A DNA stretch of 64,000 nucleotides from Actinernus sp. WN-2022 (taxonomy: Eukaryota > Cnidaria > Anthozoa > Actiniaria > Actinernidae), in NCBI GenBank assembly GCA_030867875.1, contig JAOWCC010000019.1:109930047-109994046 (forward strand). The letters are read 5' to 3'. Of the stretch, positions 10,087-17,118 are shown one piece after another. Within the stretch, counting starts at the first letter, position 1; each line of letters begins with the position of its first letter. The translations under genes and the position numbers were made by a program. Under the pieces are notes generated by a model. It had not been told where the DNA came from and made no database searches. It saw nothing but the letters and a program-made list of their open reading frames with translations.

Positions 10087-10725
10087 TCACTTCTCTAGTC
10101 TTATTAGTTGTCTTATCAGTTCCTGTTTTGCTTCTTCTCGTATTTTCTGAGTGTCTATGATATCCTTTTTTTTGGGAACCTCTTTTGGAGATGTGTTGCT
10201 GTCCTTCTGACGGATTTCGGCTTTCGAGACTTCATATTTGTTGGACTCGACCATGATCAATTCAAATTCTTCATTGCTTATCTTATCGTCATTTAACGCT
10301 TTTGATATGAGGTCACGAATTGTGTTCAATTTCGCTTTTGCCAACATTACGGTCTTTTCATGCTTAGACACCTTCTTAGTCAACGATTTCGTAGCTGTTG
10401 CACAAGAAGCCGAGACTATGGAACACACACCAGCAAATACTCCTGTAGATATTCCAACAATGATACCTATTCCAGACAATGAAGTTGTTATAGCCGAGGT
10501 TGTTAATATAACTGAAAGTGTGGCACTTCCTACAGCGATATTGTGGAAGATTCCTCGAGTTCTCACGTATTTCTTACGTACCTTCTCGTAGTGCTTGATT
10601 TCAGATCCTAGCTCTAGTAAAACGGTATTCACTTTGTGGAGTCTGAAGTTCTCTCCAGTTGGAGTTTGCAAGTCGTTGTTATTGTTCTGTGGTATATCAG
10701 GATATATCCTATCATAGTCAACCAT
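10087..10725 (-). CDS. Polinton-associated membrane protein, coiled coil plus glycine/alanine-rich hydrophobic core
   Basis: 212 codons. A charged N-terminal helix (~30-58) is followed by a long hydrophobic Gly/Ala/Ser-rich region (~60-112) able to form two membrane helices. A lysine-rich helical region with SKALNDDKISNEEFEL (~139-154) and a charged tail come next. Proteins of this layout recur in cnidarian Polintons (from memory); their function is unknown. It lies 26 bp downstream of the candidate penton genes on the same strand. A minor virion or membrane-remodelling role is inference. Confidence 0.75.
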   Translation of the reverse strand: MVDYDRIYPDIPQNNNNDLQTPTGENFRLHKVNTVLLELGSEIKHYEKVRKKYVRTRGIFHNIAVGSATLSVILTTSAITTSLSGIGIIVGISTGVFAGVCSIVSASCATATKSLTKKVSKHEKTVMLAKAKLNTIRDLISKALNDDKISNEEFELIMVESNKYEVSKAEIRQKDSNTSPKEVPKKKDIIDTQKIREEAKQELIRQLIRLEK

Positions 10726-10751
10726 ATAGTTATCACATTACGGTCATCTTT

Positions 10752-11396
10752 CTAAATGACTTCTAGCACAAGTCTCATCGGATAGATTCCATCATTTATC
10801 ATTCTGCTATCACTATCCGTTATCCATAAACGAATGCTATTGGTATAGTCAACCTCTCTAACGCTAATGTTGAGTCTATTGTTAGGAGCGTATGACGCCT
10901 TTTCTTCTTTCTTTCCTAGTTCTATTGCTGTTAGAATTTGTGAATATTTGGTTCCTTTTATGACTTGCATTGGATCGATAAGGTTGCAATGTATGTATAT
11001 TGCCTCGTATGTTTCTACAACCTCAATCACACTCCTTGATTCTTTCTTTAGCGTTGTACTGATTCCAAGCAATTTAGATAAGCTATTATTCAACGTGATG
11101 TCTTTATTTGACACCAAGTATGGTATGCCTTTAATGGCTTCTAATGATATTACGCCACTATTTACTGCTCCAGATTTGTGTATCGTAGTTATGACCTTAC
11201 GCGTATCGTAGTACCCCTTAGTGAATCTAGCTATCATGTTATATTGATTATCGAAGATCGAGCCATCACTAGTAAGATTGTATAGATAATCGTTAAAATT
11301 GCAACTAACCAGTGAAATGTGTCCTTTAACATCGATTGGAGACTTCAAATAGATTGTTTCATCGGATTTCATCATTTCAACGTATAGTACTACCAT
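10752..11396 (-). CDS. PX: Candidate minor capsid (penton, PX-type) protein, copy B
   Basis: 214 codons, the same length as the next gene upstream and clearly paralogous to it. The sequence is beta-rich: an N-terminal strand set, then YIHCNLIDPMQVIKG (~residues 134-148), then a C-terminus ending SIRLWITDSDSR and YPMRLVLEVI. The strand pattern and position suit a single-jelly-roll penton, which closes the vertices of Polinton capsids. The penton assignment rests on general layout rather than a diagnostic motif. The last ~60 codons and the 3' end are nearly identical to copy A. The TATA-like sequence CTATACAG lies ~10 nt before the ATG. Confidence 0.65.
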   Translation of the reverse strand: MVVLYVEMMKSDETIYLKSPIDVKGHISLVSCNFNDYLYNLTSDGSIFDNQYNMIARFTKGYYDTRKVITTIHKSGAVNSGVISLEAIKGIPYLVSNKDITLNNSLSKLLGISTTLKKESRSVIEVVETYEAIYIHCNLIDPMQVIKGTKYSQILTAIELGKKEEKASYAPNNRLNISVREVDYTNSIRLWITDSDSRMINDGIYPMRLVLEVI

Positions 11397-11422
11397 TATA
11401 ACTGTATAGTCTATTTCTCTTT

Positions 11423-12067
11423 CTAAATGACTTCTAGCACAAGTCTCATCGGATAGATTCCATCATTTATCGTTCTGTTATCGCTATCCGTTATCCACAA
11501 ACGAATGCTATTGGTATAGTCGACCTCTCTAATGCTAACGTTGAGTCTATCGTTAGGAGCGTACGACACCTTTTCTTCTTTCTTACCTAGTCCTATAACC
11601 GATAGGATCTGTGAATGTTCAGCTCCTTTCAGTACTTCTGTTGAATCGATGATATCGTAATGAATGTATATGACATTTGGGCTCTTCGTAATCTTAATCT
11701 CATTTTGGGATCCCGATTTTAGTCTCATTTCGATGTTGAGTAATTTAGCTAAGCTGTCGTTTAGTGTGAGATTTTCATTAGGAATAAAGTATGCTTTACT
11801 TTCTACTATTTCTATGGATATTGGCTTGTCTCCAATTGAAACGGCTTTGTCTACGGCGATCTTGAAGCTTTTTGCGTCATAGTTGCCCTTAGGAATGCGA
11901 AGTCTGACGTTACCTTGTGTATCGGAAACCAAGCCTTCACTCATGAGATCATATAACTCATTCTTGAAATTGCAGCTTATCATTGATATATGCTTTCCAA
12001 CTTCAATTGGATGTCTCAAATATATGGTCTCATCAGCTTTCTTCATTTCAATGTATAGCACTACCAT
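11423..12067 (-). CDS. PX: Candidate minor capsid (penton, PX-type) protein, copy A
   Basis: 214 codons. It shares the ends of copy B (MVVLY at the start, YPMRLVLEVI at the end) but differs widely between residues ~35 and ~130. This is a tandem duplication with a conserved C-terminal half and a variable N-terminal half. If it is a penton, the conserved part could be the capsid-facing jelly roll and the variable part an exposed surface; that is inference. It lies 26 bp upstream of copy B and 13 bp downstream of the 308-codon gene. TATAGAG precedes the ATG by a few bases. Confidence 0.65.
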   Translation of the reverse strand: MVVLYIEMKKADETIYLRHPIEVGKHISMISCNFKNELYDLMSEGLVSDTQGNVRLRIPKGNYDAKSFKIAVDKAVSIGDKPISIEIVESKAYFIPNENLTLNDSLAKLLNIEMRLKSGSQNEIKITKSPNVIYIHYDIIDSTEVLKGAEHSQILSVIGLGKKEEKVSYAPNDRLNVSIREVDYTNSIRLWITDSDNRTINDGIYPMRLVLEVI

Positions 12068-12080
12068 GATACTCTATAGT

Positions 12081-13007
12081 CTAGTTTCTCTTTTTATATC
12101 GTTCTACGACAAAAACAACTACGGCCATGATAATGAGCCATGCATTCTTAGCCAAGAAATTTATGACTTCTCCAGCAGTCTTGAATATGAAGCTAGCAAT
12201 TGCTCCAATCATCCCCGGTAGTATTTCACCTAGTTTCTTTCCAATGGCTTTCAAACCATTTCCAACACCCTTTGCAACACTAGATAAGCCATTCCGCAAG
12301 CTACTAACGATCACACCAATGATTACTCCAATGGATGACGCAATTGCAACTATGGTGAATCCATACTTTTTGAATATGGCTTTTATGCGATCTTTCAATG
12401 ACATGCGTTCTTCTATTACTTCATTAACGTGTTCCAACTGCTCAATCTCAGCCTCTTTTTCTATGATTTGCTCTCGAAGTGACTTATCTAGCTGTCCTCT
12501 AACATCTTCACTACCAATTTGAGAAGCTTCATCCAACTCTCTTTCTAACTCTTCCAATTTGACTCTTTTTCTAGATATGTTTTCTTCATTTTTGTTTATT
12601 ACTATAGTTGATGACTTACCGAGAGCCTTGATGAGTGTTTTAGGTAATTTTCCATTCAATTTGTCACCAATGAACAGTGAACGACTCTTTCCACTTGACT
12701 TGTTGAGTCTAACAACCACTTGATCCCATTCATCAATCGTCGCTAGAAACTTAGTATGATCAACATTTGGAAACTTCGCACGAATTCTATCCCAAGCCTC
12801 ACTGGTTCTATTTTCTCTAGCTATCAATGGTGTCATATCGTCAGTATTTTCTATGAATGTCGTTTCTTCGTTGTTACGATGCCTAGTATAAGGTTTACTA
12901 TGAGTCGATGTCATATGAGACATTTCATAACCATTGTCATCATCATTGTCATGATTGACATCATGATCAAAAGGATTTCTATTATCTGTATCGGGATCGA
13001 CATCCAT
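12081..13007 (-). CDS. Coiled-coil membrane protein, possible virion component
   Basis: 308 codons. There is an acidic, disordered N-terminus (1-60), then a small globular part (~70-130, with LPKTLIKALG), then a strong coiled coil (~140-205). Two or three hydrophobic segments follow, near 213-236, 255-285 (glycine-rich, amphipathic) and 289-302, ending in a basic tail. The layout suggests a membrane-associated structural protein. The glycine-rich amphipathic part resembles membrane-active peptides of non-enveloped virions. No family was recognised with certainty. Confidence 0.75.
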   Translation of the reverse strand: MDVDPDTDNRNPFDHDVNHDNDDDNGYEMSHMTSTHSKPYTRHRNNEETTFIENTDDMTPLIARENRTSEAWDRIRAKFPNVDHTKFLATIDEWDQVVVRLNKSSGKSRSLFIGDKLNGKLPKTLIKALGKSSTIVINKNEENISRKRVKLEELERELDEASQIGSEDVRGQLDKSLREQIIEKEAEIEQLEHVNEVIEERMSLKDRIKAIFKKYGFTIVAIASSIGVIIGVIVSSLRNGLSSVAKGVGNGLKAIGKKLGEILPGMIGAIASFIFKTAGEVINFLAKNAWLIIMAVVVFVVERYKKRN

Positions 13008-13035
13008 CTATGATTAGTATTATAGGACTACTTTT

Positions 13036-13449
13036 TTATATGAACTTAGTAGCCACGTATGTTATTGCCATTATGCCACCACCAACATATGCCATTTCGT
13101 ATTGCCTTTGTTTGTTGCTTGGTCTATAGTAATTGGATAGCTGTGGCTCATCATTCAAATTGAAGTATGGATGCATTCTAGCATATAACTTGAAATCATT
13201 GTCGACCTCTTTGTCATTATCATCAGCTTGAATTCGATTATTGTATTTTTCAGATAGCCAATCTTGGTACTCTTCTCTTCTCTTCTGCCACTCACCCATG
13301 TCATGTTGGTATTTCTCTAGAGCTTTGTCATGTCGAATTCGTTCCTTATCTTGGCCACCGTGTGATAGATACTTCGCCAAGTATGAACCTCCTACAAATG
13401 TTGTCGCATTGAGGATGGCCCCACCAATCATGATAGCTATTGTTGCCAT
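13036..13449 (-). CDS. Small membrane protein with charged helix, Polinton-associated
   Basis: 137 codons. A hydrophobic N-terminal segment (~2-25) is followed by a long charged helix (~35-75, containing RHDKALEKYQHDMGEWQKRR), an acidic linker with NDKEVDNDFKLYARMHP, and a hydrophobic C-terminus (~120-137). From memory, the RH-x-x-AxE-x-x...W-x-x-R pattern recurs in proteins of other cnidarian Polintons, so it is probably a conserved accessory virion protein rather than a chance frame. It forms a block of three small membrane proteins with its neighbours. Confidence 0.75.
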   Translation of the reverse strand: MATIAIMIGGAILNATTFVGGSYLAKYLSHGGQDKERIRHDKALEKYQHDMGEWQKRREEYQDWLSEKYNNRIQADDNDKEVDNDFKLYARMHPYFNLNDEPQLSNYYRPSNKQRQYEMAYVGGGIMAITYVATKFI

Positions 13450-13475
13450 TTATGTGTCTTATAACGTGATTTATT

Positions 13476-13697
13476 TTAAAGTGATTTGGGGATTATCTTC
13501 TTATCTTCGAGGTAATCTTTCAAGTAGATACTTCCAGATAGTACTAGGACCCACTTTCCGTAATTCGTAATGGTAGAGGATGGATCATTTAGAAACGATT
13601 CTTTCATCATCTTCTTGCTAAGATAACCGATAGCAGCTGAGGCTCCAACCAGAATCGATGCATCTGTGACTGTCTTGACTAGTTTGTTCTCAACCAT
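13476..13697 (-). CDS. Small two-helix membrane protein
   Basis: 73 codons, two predicted hydrophobic helices (~12-30 and ~45-58), and a basic tail ending KKIIPKSL. It is supported by position: 26 bp from one neighbour and 37 bp from the other, same strand, own ATG. A role in virion membrane interaction or holin-like activity is possible but cannot be shown from sequence. Confidence 0.65.
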   Translation of the reverse strand: MVENKLVKTVTDASILVGASAAIGYLSKKMMKESFLNDPSSTITNYGKWVLVLSGSIYLKDYLEDKKIIPKSL

Positions 13698-13734
13698 GAT
13701 ATACTACGCATATCAGCTTGACTTTAGATGAATA

Positions 13735-14103
13735 CTATTCCATTCCTATTTTATGAATAATGGTCTTCGTTGATGGTATTACTTCGCTTTCTTCTGTCGT
13801 ATTACGTTCTATTGTATCTTCATGCTTAGTGTCATTGATTTGATCGTTTCTATATCTGAAGAATAGATCCACAGCAGTCAAGCCTATTCCAACTATTGTC
13901 AATACAGTGGTAAGTGACAACTCTGGTATGTAGTTCGAGTACGATTCTTCTTGTTGTGTGGGTTCTGTTTCAAGAGCCTTCTTAGCCTTCCTATGGTATT
14001 CAGCTAGCCTTTTACCAGCTTCGACCTTCTTGGGATCTTTCACTTTAGATATTGCCTTGCTGATTTCCGGTTCCTTAGTAATTTGTTCACTAACATCCGA
14101 CAT
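13735..14103 (-). CDS. Single-pass membrane protein with lysine-rich N-terminal domain
   Basis: 122 codons. A basic region (~15-45) precedes one hydrophobic helix (~61-82, ending AVDLFFRY) and an acidic C-terminus. The motif TATAGT lies 3 nt upstream of the ATG (14,107-14,112). A 190-bp tandem-repeat region follows immediately upstream, so this gene heads the small-membrane-protein block. Family unknown. Confidence 0.7.
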   Translation of the reverse strand: MSDVSEQITKEPEISKAISKVKDPKKVEAGKRLAEYHRKAKKALETEPTQQEESYSNYIPELSLTTVLTIVGIGLTAVDLFFRYRNDQINDTKHEDTIERNTTEESEVIPSTKTIIHKIGME

Positions 14104-14106
14104 AGC

Positions 14107-14112
14107 ACTATA
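14107..14112 (-). promoter_or_regulatory. TATAGT motif upstream of the 122-codon membrane-protein gene
   Basis: GTTATAGTGCT directly precedes the ATG, with a 3-nt gap. The tandem-repeat array lies just upstream of it. Confidence 0.5.
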
Positions 14113-14142
14113 ACGTATTATCGTAACTAGTGTTTATATCGA

Positions 14143-14335
14143 GAGTTCACTCAAGAGATAGTCGAGAGATTCCAACAGTGTTATCAAGAGATATACGAGA
14201 GACATTCAAGAGATTCCAACACCATTGTCAAGAGGTTCCAACAGATAGTCAAGAGATTCCAACAGCATTGTCAAGAGATTCCAACGAATAGTCAAGAGAT
14301 TCTAACAGATTCCAACATATAGTCAAGAGATCTTA
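14143..14335. repeat. Tandem AGAGATTCCAACAG repeats upstream of the membrane-protein block
   Basis: About eight imperfect units of ~20 bp are built on CAAGAGATTCCAACAG, for example near 14,204, 14,241 and 14,271. They fill the only long non-coding gap inside the Polinton's leftward cluster. The array lies between the stop of the BRO/nuclease gene and the start of the 122-codon gene; its last unit runs into the nuclease gene's final codons. It could be a regulatory array, a packaging signal or an origin-like iteron set. Confidence 0.8.
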
Positions 14336-15126
14336 TGGAAGTACTTCTTATGCCGATTCAGCGTTTGCTTTGAAATGAACTTCCTCTTACAGTGTACACA
14401 CAAGACTCGAATATTACGACAGTAGTTATCGATTTCTCTAATAGCCATATCATAATCGTTGGAAACTATACACTTGTATCCATTTTCTTCATACCTTTTC
14501 AATGACTCTCTTTGTTCTTTCGATATGATACCATTGCATTTGGGAGTCTTGAATTCAATGCATAAGCCGCGATACTTCATATGGTAATTATCCAAGATGA
14601 TATCTGGCTGTCCTTTGGTATAGCCTTTCTTATAAGAGTCGATCCTCCTCGTAGCTGTAGTCTGGTTTTCACCAAGTCCAGGAACCAGTATAACGTTAGA
14701 ATGAAAACGTCTAATGTATTGCACCACTTTCGTATGTAGATCGTATTCATCTTCTATCTTAAATGTTAACGTATTCGAATTATTGAATATTGCATAGTGT
14801 CCATACTTCCTGATAGATGGTAGCACTATTGATGTGACCCACTTCTTGAATATCTTAGCTGATTCTAATTGTGAACTGAAAATGAGTGAATATAGACCAC
14901 TTTCATTGATTAATATTGGGTGTCTGACCTGACCCGTCGATTCGACGGGGTAGGTATTTCTATCTTCCGATTCTACATGTTTCCTTATTGCTTGGTCAGT
15001 GTCGATATAACCTAGTGCTGTTGCAACGTCTTTTGCTATAAAGTATGTGTTCTGTCTATTATCAATGAATGCATCAATATGGAATCCAAGATTGCTACTT
15101 TCAAACTTTCTATTGATCAATTTCAT
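14323..15126 (-). CDS. BRO-N / VRR-NUC-like nuclease / C2H2 zinc-finger fusion protein
   Basis: 267 codons with three modules. Residues ~15-110 form a BRO-N (Bro/antirepressor) DNA-binding domain, with AKDVATALGY (31-40), ESGLYSLIFSS (75-85) and FKKWVTSIVLPSIRKYG. Residues ~128-235 form a PD-(D/E)xK nuclease of VRR-NUC type: GQPDI with D175, EFK at 191-193, Q205 in the following helix, and an 'ENGYKCIVSND' strand. Residues 243-264 form a C2H2 finger, C243-x2-C246-x12-H259-x4-H264. All expected key residues are present. It could act as a structure-specific or site-specific nuclease, or in host or superinfection conflict. BRO-N proteins are common in large DNA viruses; this combination is unusual to me. 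Confidence 0.85.
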   Translation of the reverse strand: MKLINRKFESSNLGFHIDAFIDNRQNTYFIAKDVATALGYIDTDQAIRKHVESEDRNTYPVESTGQVRHPILINESGLYSLIFSSQLESAKIFKKWVTSIVLPSIRKYGHYAIFNNSNTLTFKIEDEYDLHTKVVQYIRRFHSNVILVPGLGENQTTATRRIDSYKKGYTKGQPDIILDNYHMKYRGLCIEFKTPKCNGIISKEQRESLKRYEENGYKCIVSNDYDMAIREIDNYCRNIRVLCVHCKRKFISKQTLNRHKKYFHKIS

Positions 15127-15137
15127 GTTATAATATA

Positions 15138-15686
15138 CTATGAGGCTGAATCTTTAACAAGAGCATTGAAATCATTATTAGGAGTGATATTAACATGTTT
15201 TGCTACTTGGACTAGACCACTTGCTAGGGCTACCATTCGACCACCTTTCAATACGACGTATCCAGCAATGCTAGTAAGTTCTTGTTTGACTAACTCATTC
15301 GTTTGCAAATCCTTACACAATTCTTCTTTGTCATCTATAGAGAGCATATGAGAAAGCAATTGCACAGTAGTTTGTATGGCTGTATCTACTAAGCCGTTGG
15401 TAATCTTGCTTCCCATGATGAGTTGATATCGATTATAGTACTTTTCAATGTCCTTTGCAGTCAGTTTCTTGACGTCACCTAGACTCATATCCACTCCTGT
15501 GAATTCATTGATTGTTCCTAATACAGCCAAAATCGATAGCGACTCACGCTTATCTTCAATGTCGTTTTTATCGTATGTCTTCTTAGCAGTTGTATTCGAT
15601 GACGGCATCTTCTTAGTTGGTTTCTCTACTACTTCCTCAACGACGATGTTAGCATTATCGTTCACATATTCTTCAACTATTGACAT
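15138..15686 (-). CDS. Polinton-associated protein of unknown function
   Basis: 182 codons from the ATG at 15,686; a GTG one codon upstream is also in frame. A low-complexity Glu/Lys/Ser N-terminus (~1-45) is followed by an all-alpha domain (~50-175) with no cysteine or histidine pattern of a protease or zinc protein. TATAGT lies 5 nt upstream of the ATG (15,692-15,697). The start overlaps the end of the TBP-like gene by 14 bp, which suggests co-regulation. Not recognised. Confidence 0.7.
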   Translation of the reverse strand: MSIVEEYVNDNANIVVEEVVEKPTKKMPSSNTTAKKTYDKNDIEDKRESLSILAVLGTINEFTGVDMSLGDVKKLTAKDIEKYYNRYQLIMGSKITNGLVDTAIQTTVQLLSHMLSIDDKEELCKDLQTNELVKQELTSIAGYVVLKGGRMVALASGLVQVAKHVNITPNNDFNALVKDSAS

Positions 15687-16431
15687 CACTCACTATAGAT
15701 TGAAGATAGCAATTATTGCTTAGATCAATGAATACGATTCTCTTATAGTTGTCGATTAATAAAAGTGAAATGAACTCATATGCTGATACGACTTGCTTCA
15801 TGCTTACTGCTCCTGCAATGATAATAGATCCACTCATGAACACGAAAATCGATATCTTCCTCTTTCCAATACTGTCTTCATAGTCGTATTTGATGTTCAC
15901 GCATGCATGTCTATCAAGATTATATCTCGCTTCTATACCTCTTTTCATCAGATATTCGTATAGAAGTCTCCTATCTACTATGAATCCAATATTGAATACA
16001 CAGTTTAACATGCAGATCTTGAAATCGCATACACTATCAACATTTAGTGACTTCATATTCTCAGCAAAAGGTTTCATTACAATCTTCTTATCTGAATCGA
16101 CAATTGCAACGATTGGCCACAAGTCTTCACATAATTTATGAAGAACTTCAACAATTCCTTCTATACTCTTGCATCCCGTCATTTGTACAGATCCATTCTT
16201 GAACAATTTCACATTTAGCATCTTATCATCATAGTCTGATTTCATGCTAATACTGGCCTGATTGAAGAAACGCTTCTTGGACTTACTCTTTTTCGAATTC
16301 GTCTTATGCATGTATTTCGATATGTTATCAATATTGAACTTCACACCATTAAATTTGCATACTATCGTCATCGTTGATATCTTCAAATCATCATACGGAA
16401 TAGTCAAATCGTATATTTCATCGATGAACAT
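15673..16431 (-). CDS. TATA-binding-protein-like double-repeat protein
   Basis: 252 codons, with two related ~90-residue halves. The first (~20-108) has VCKFNGVKFNI, then LFKNGSVQMTGCKS (76-89). The second (~136-226) has NCVFNIGFIVD, then IFVFMSGSIIIAGAVS (195-210). Each half ends in a helix. This is the TBP layout: a strand with 'lF.SGkivitGaks' followed by a long helix, twice. Large DNA viruses carry TBP-like proteins as transcription initiation factors. Here it would be a candidate late transcription factor recognising the TATAGT motifs before Polinton genes. Fold assignment is by pattern; the role is inference. TATAGT lies 5 nt before its own ATG. Confidence 0.75.
   Translation of the reverse strand: MFIDEIYDLTIPYDDLKISTMTIVCKFNGVKFNIDNISKYMHKTNSKKSKSKKRFFNQASISMKSDYDDKMLNVKLFKNGSVQMTGCKSIEGIVEVLHKLCEDLWPIVAIVDSDKKIVMKPFAENMKSLNVDSVCDFKICMLNCVFNIGFIVDRRLLYEYLMKRGIEARYNLDRHACVNIKYDYEDSIGKRKISIFVFMSGSIIIAGAVSMKQVVSAYEFISLLLIDNYKRIVFIDLSNNCYLQSIVSDVNS
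15692..15697 (-). promoter_or_regulatory. TATAGT motif upstream of the 182-codon gene
   Basis: CTATAGTGAG lies 5 nt before the ATG at 15,686. The motif lies inside the 3' end of the overlapping TBP-like gene. Confidence 0.5.
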
Positions 16432-16436
16432 CTATT

Positions 16437-16442
16437 ACTATA
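16437..16442 (-). promoter_or_regulatory. TATAGT motif upstream of the TBP-like gene
   Basis: TATAGT sits 5 nt from the ATG, in a wider CTATATAGTAAT context. If the TBP-like protein recognises this motif, the gene would regulate itself; this is inference. Confidence 0.5.
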
Positions 16443-16456
16443 TAGATCATAGATTA

Positions 16457-17092
16457 TTACTTATATCCTATTGCATTTGGTATCTCGAGATAGCACTGGA
16501 ATGGATAACGTAAGCATATGCACATCTTAGCATAGTTTTCTGATTTCAATAGTTTCATGAACTTCTTCTTGTCTTCAATATCCAAGTCTCCTCCATAGTC
16601 ATCGAATAATGTTTTCATACTAATTTGACTTGGATTATAGAATGAAATAACGCATGCAACGTTCTCTCTGAAGGCTTTTGCTATCGATGTTAATTGTTGA
16701 GTAAGCACCCAAACCGATATTCCAATATGCCTACCTGAAAACGCAAGATTTATGAATTGGTTAGATCGTTGTTTGAGATCTTTTGAAAACGCACAGTCAT
16801 CTAATATGATCAGTGTATTAGTATCAGAAAATAGATCCTTACAGCATGACAACAGATCGTTTATTTCATCAATGTTGCTAGCATCTGGTGACAATACAAT
16901 GAAGCGTGGATCGTTATTTGCAAAATTATGGTATATCTTATTGTGAGTATAGGTTGGGCATATTAGAATGACGTATTCGAATTTGTATCGATATGAATTC
17001 TTCAATTGACTGATGAGATATTGAGTCTTTCCACTATTCGTTGGACCAATGATCAAACAATGAAATGGAATTTCATTTACTAGCTCTTCCAT
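16457..17092 (-). CDS. ATP: A32/FtsK-HerA-like genome-packaging ATPase
   Basis: 211 codons, typical length for Polinton ATPases. Walker A is GPTNSGKT (16-23). Walker B is LIILDDC (94-100) with acidic D98 and D99. Downstream GRHIGISVWVLTQQ (120-133) is the conserved sensor region of A32-like ATPases. It would pump element DNA into the capsid. It sits directly downstream of the major capsid gene with a 26-bp gap, the usual neighbour relation. All key residues are present. Confidence 0.95.
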   Translation of the reverse strand: MEELVNEIPFHCLIIGPTNSGKTQYLISQLKNSYRYKFEYVILICPTYTHNKIYHNFANNDPRFIVLSPDASNIDEINDLLSCCKDLFSDTNTLIILDDCAFSKDLKQRSNQFINLAFSGRHIGISVWVLTQQLTSIAKAFRENVACVISFYNPSQISMKTLFDDYGGDLDIEDKKKFMKLLKSENYAKMCICLRYPFQCYLEIPNAIGYK

Positions 17093-17118
17093 GTATACTT
17101 ATCTAGTCGCGATATGTC

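Noticed and set aside
12127..12522. Plus-strand frames opposite the Polinton genes (also 8508, 10238, 10867, 22671)
   Set aside because: Antisense shadows of intact minus-strand genes with poor composition.
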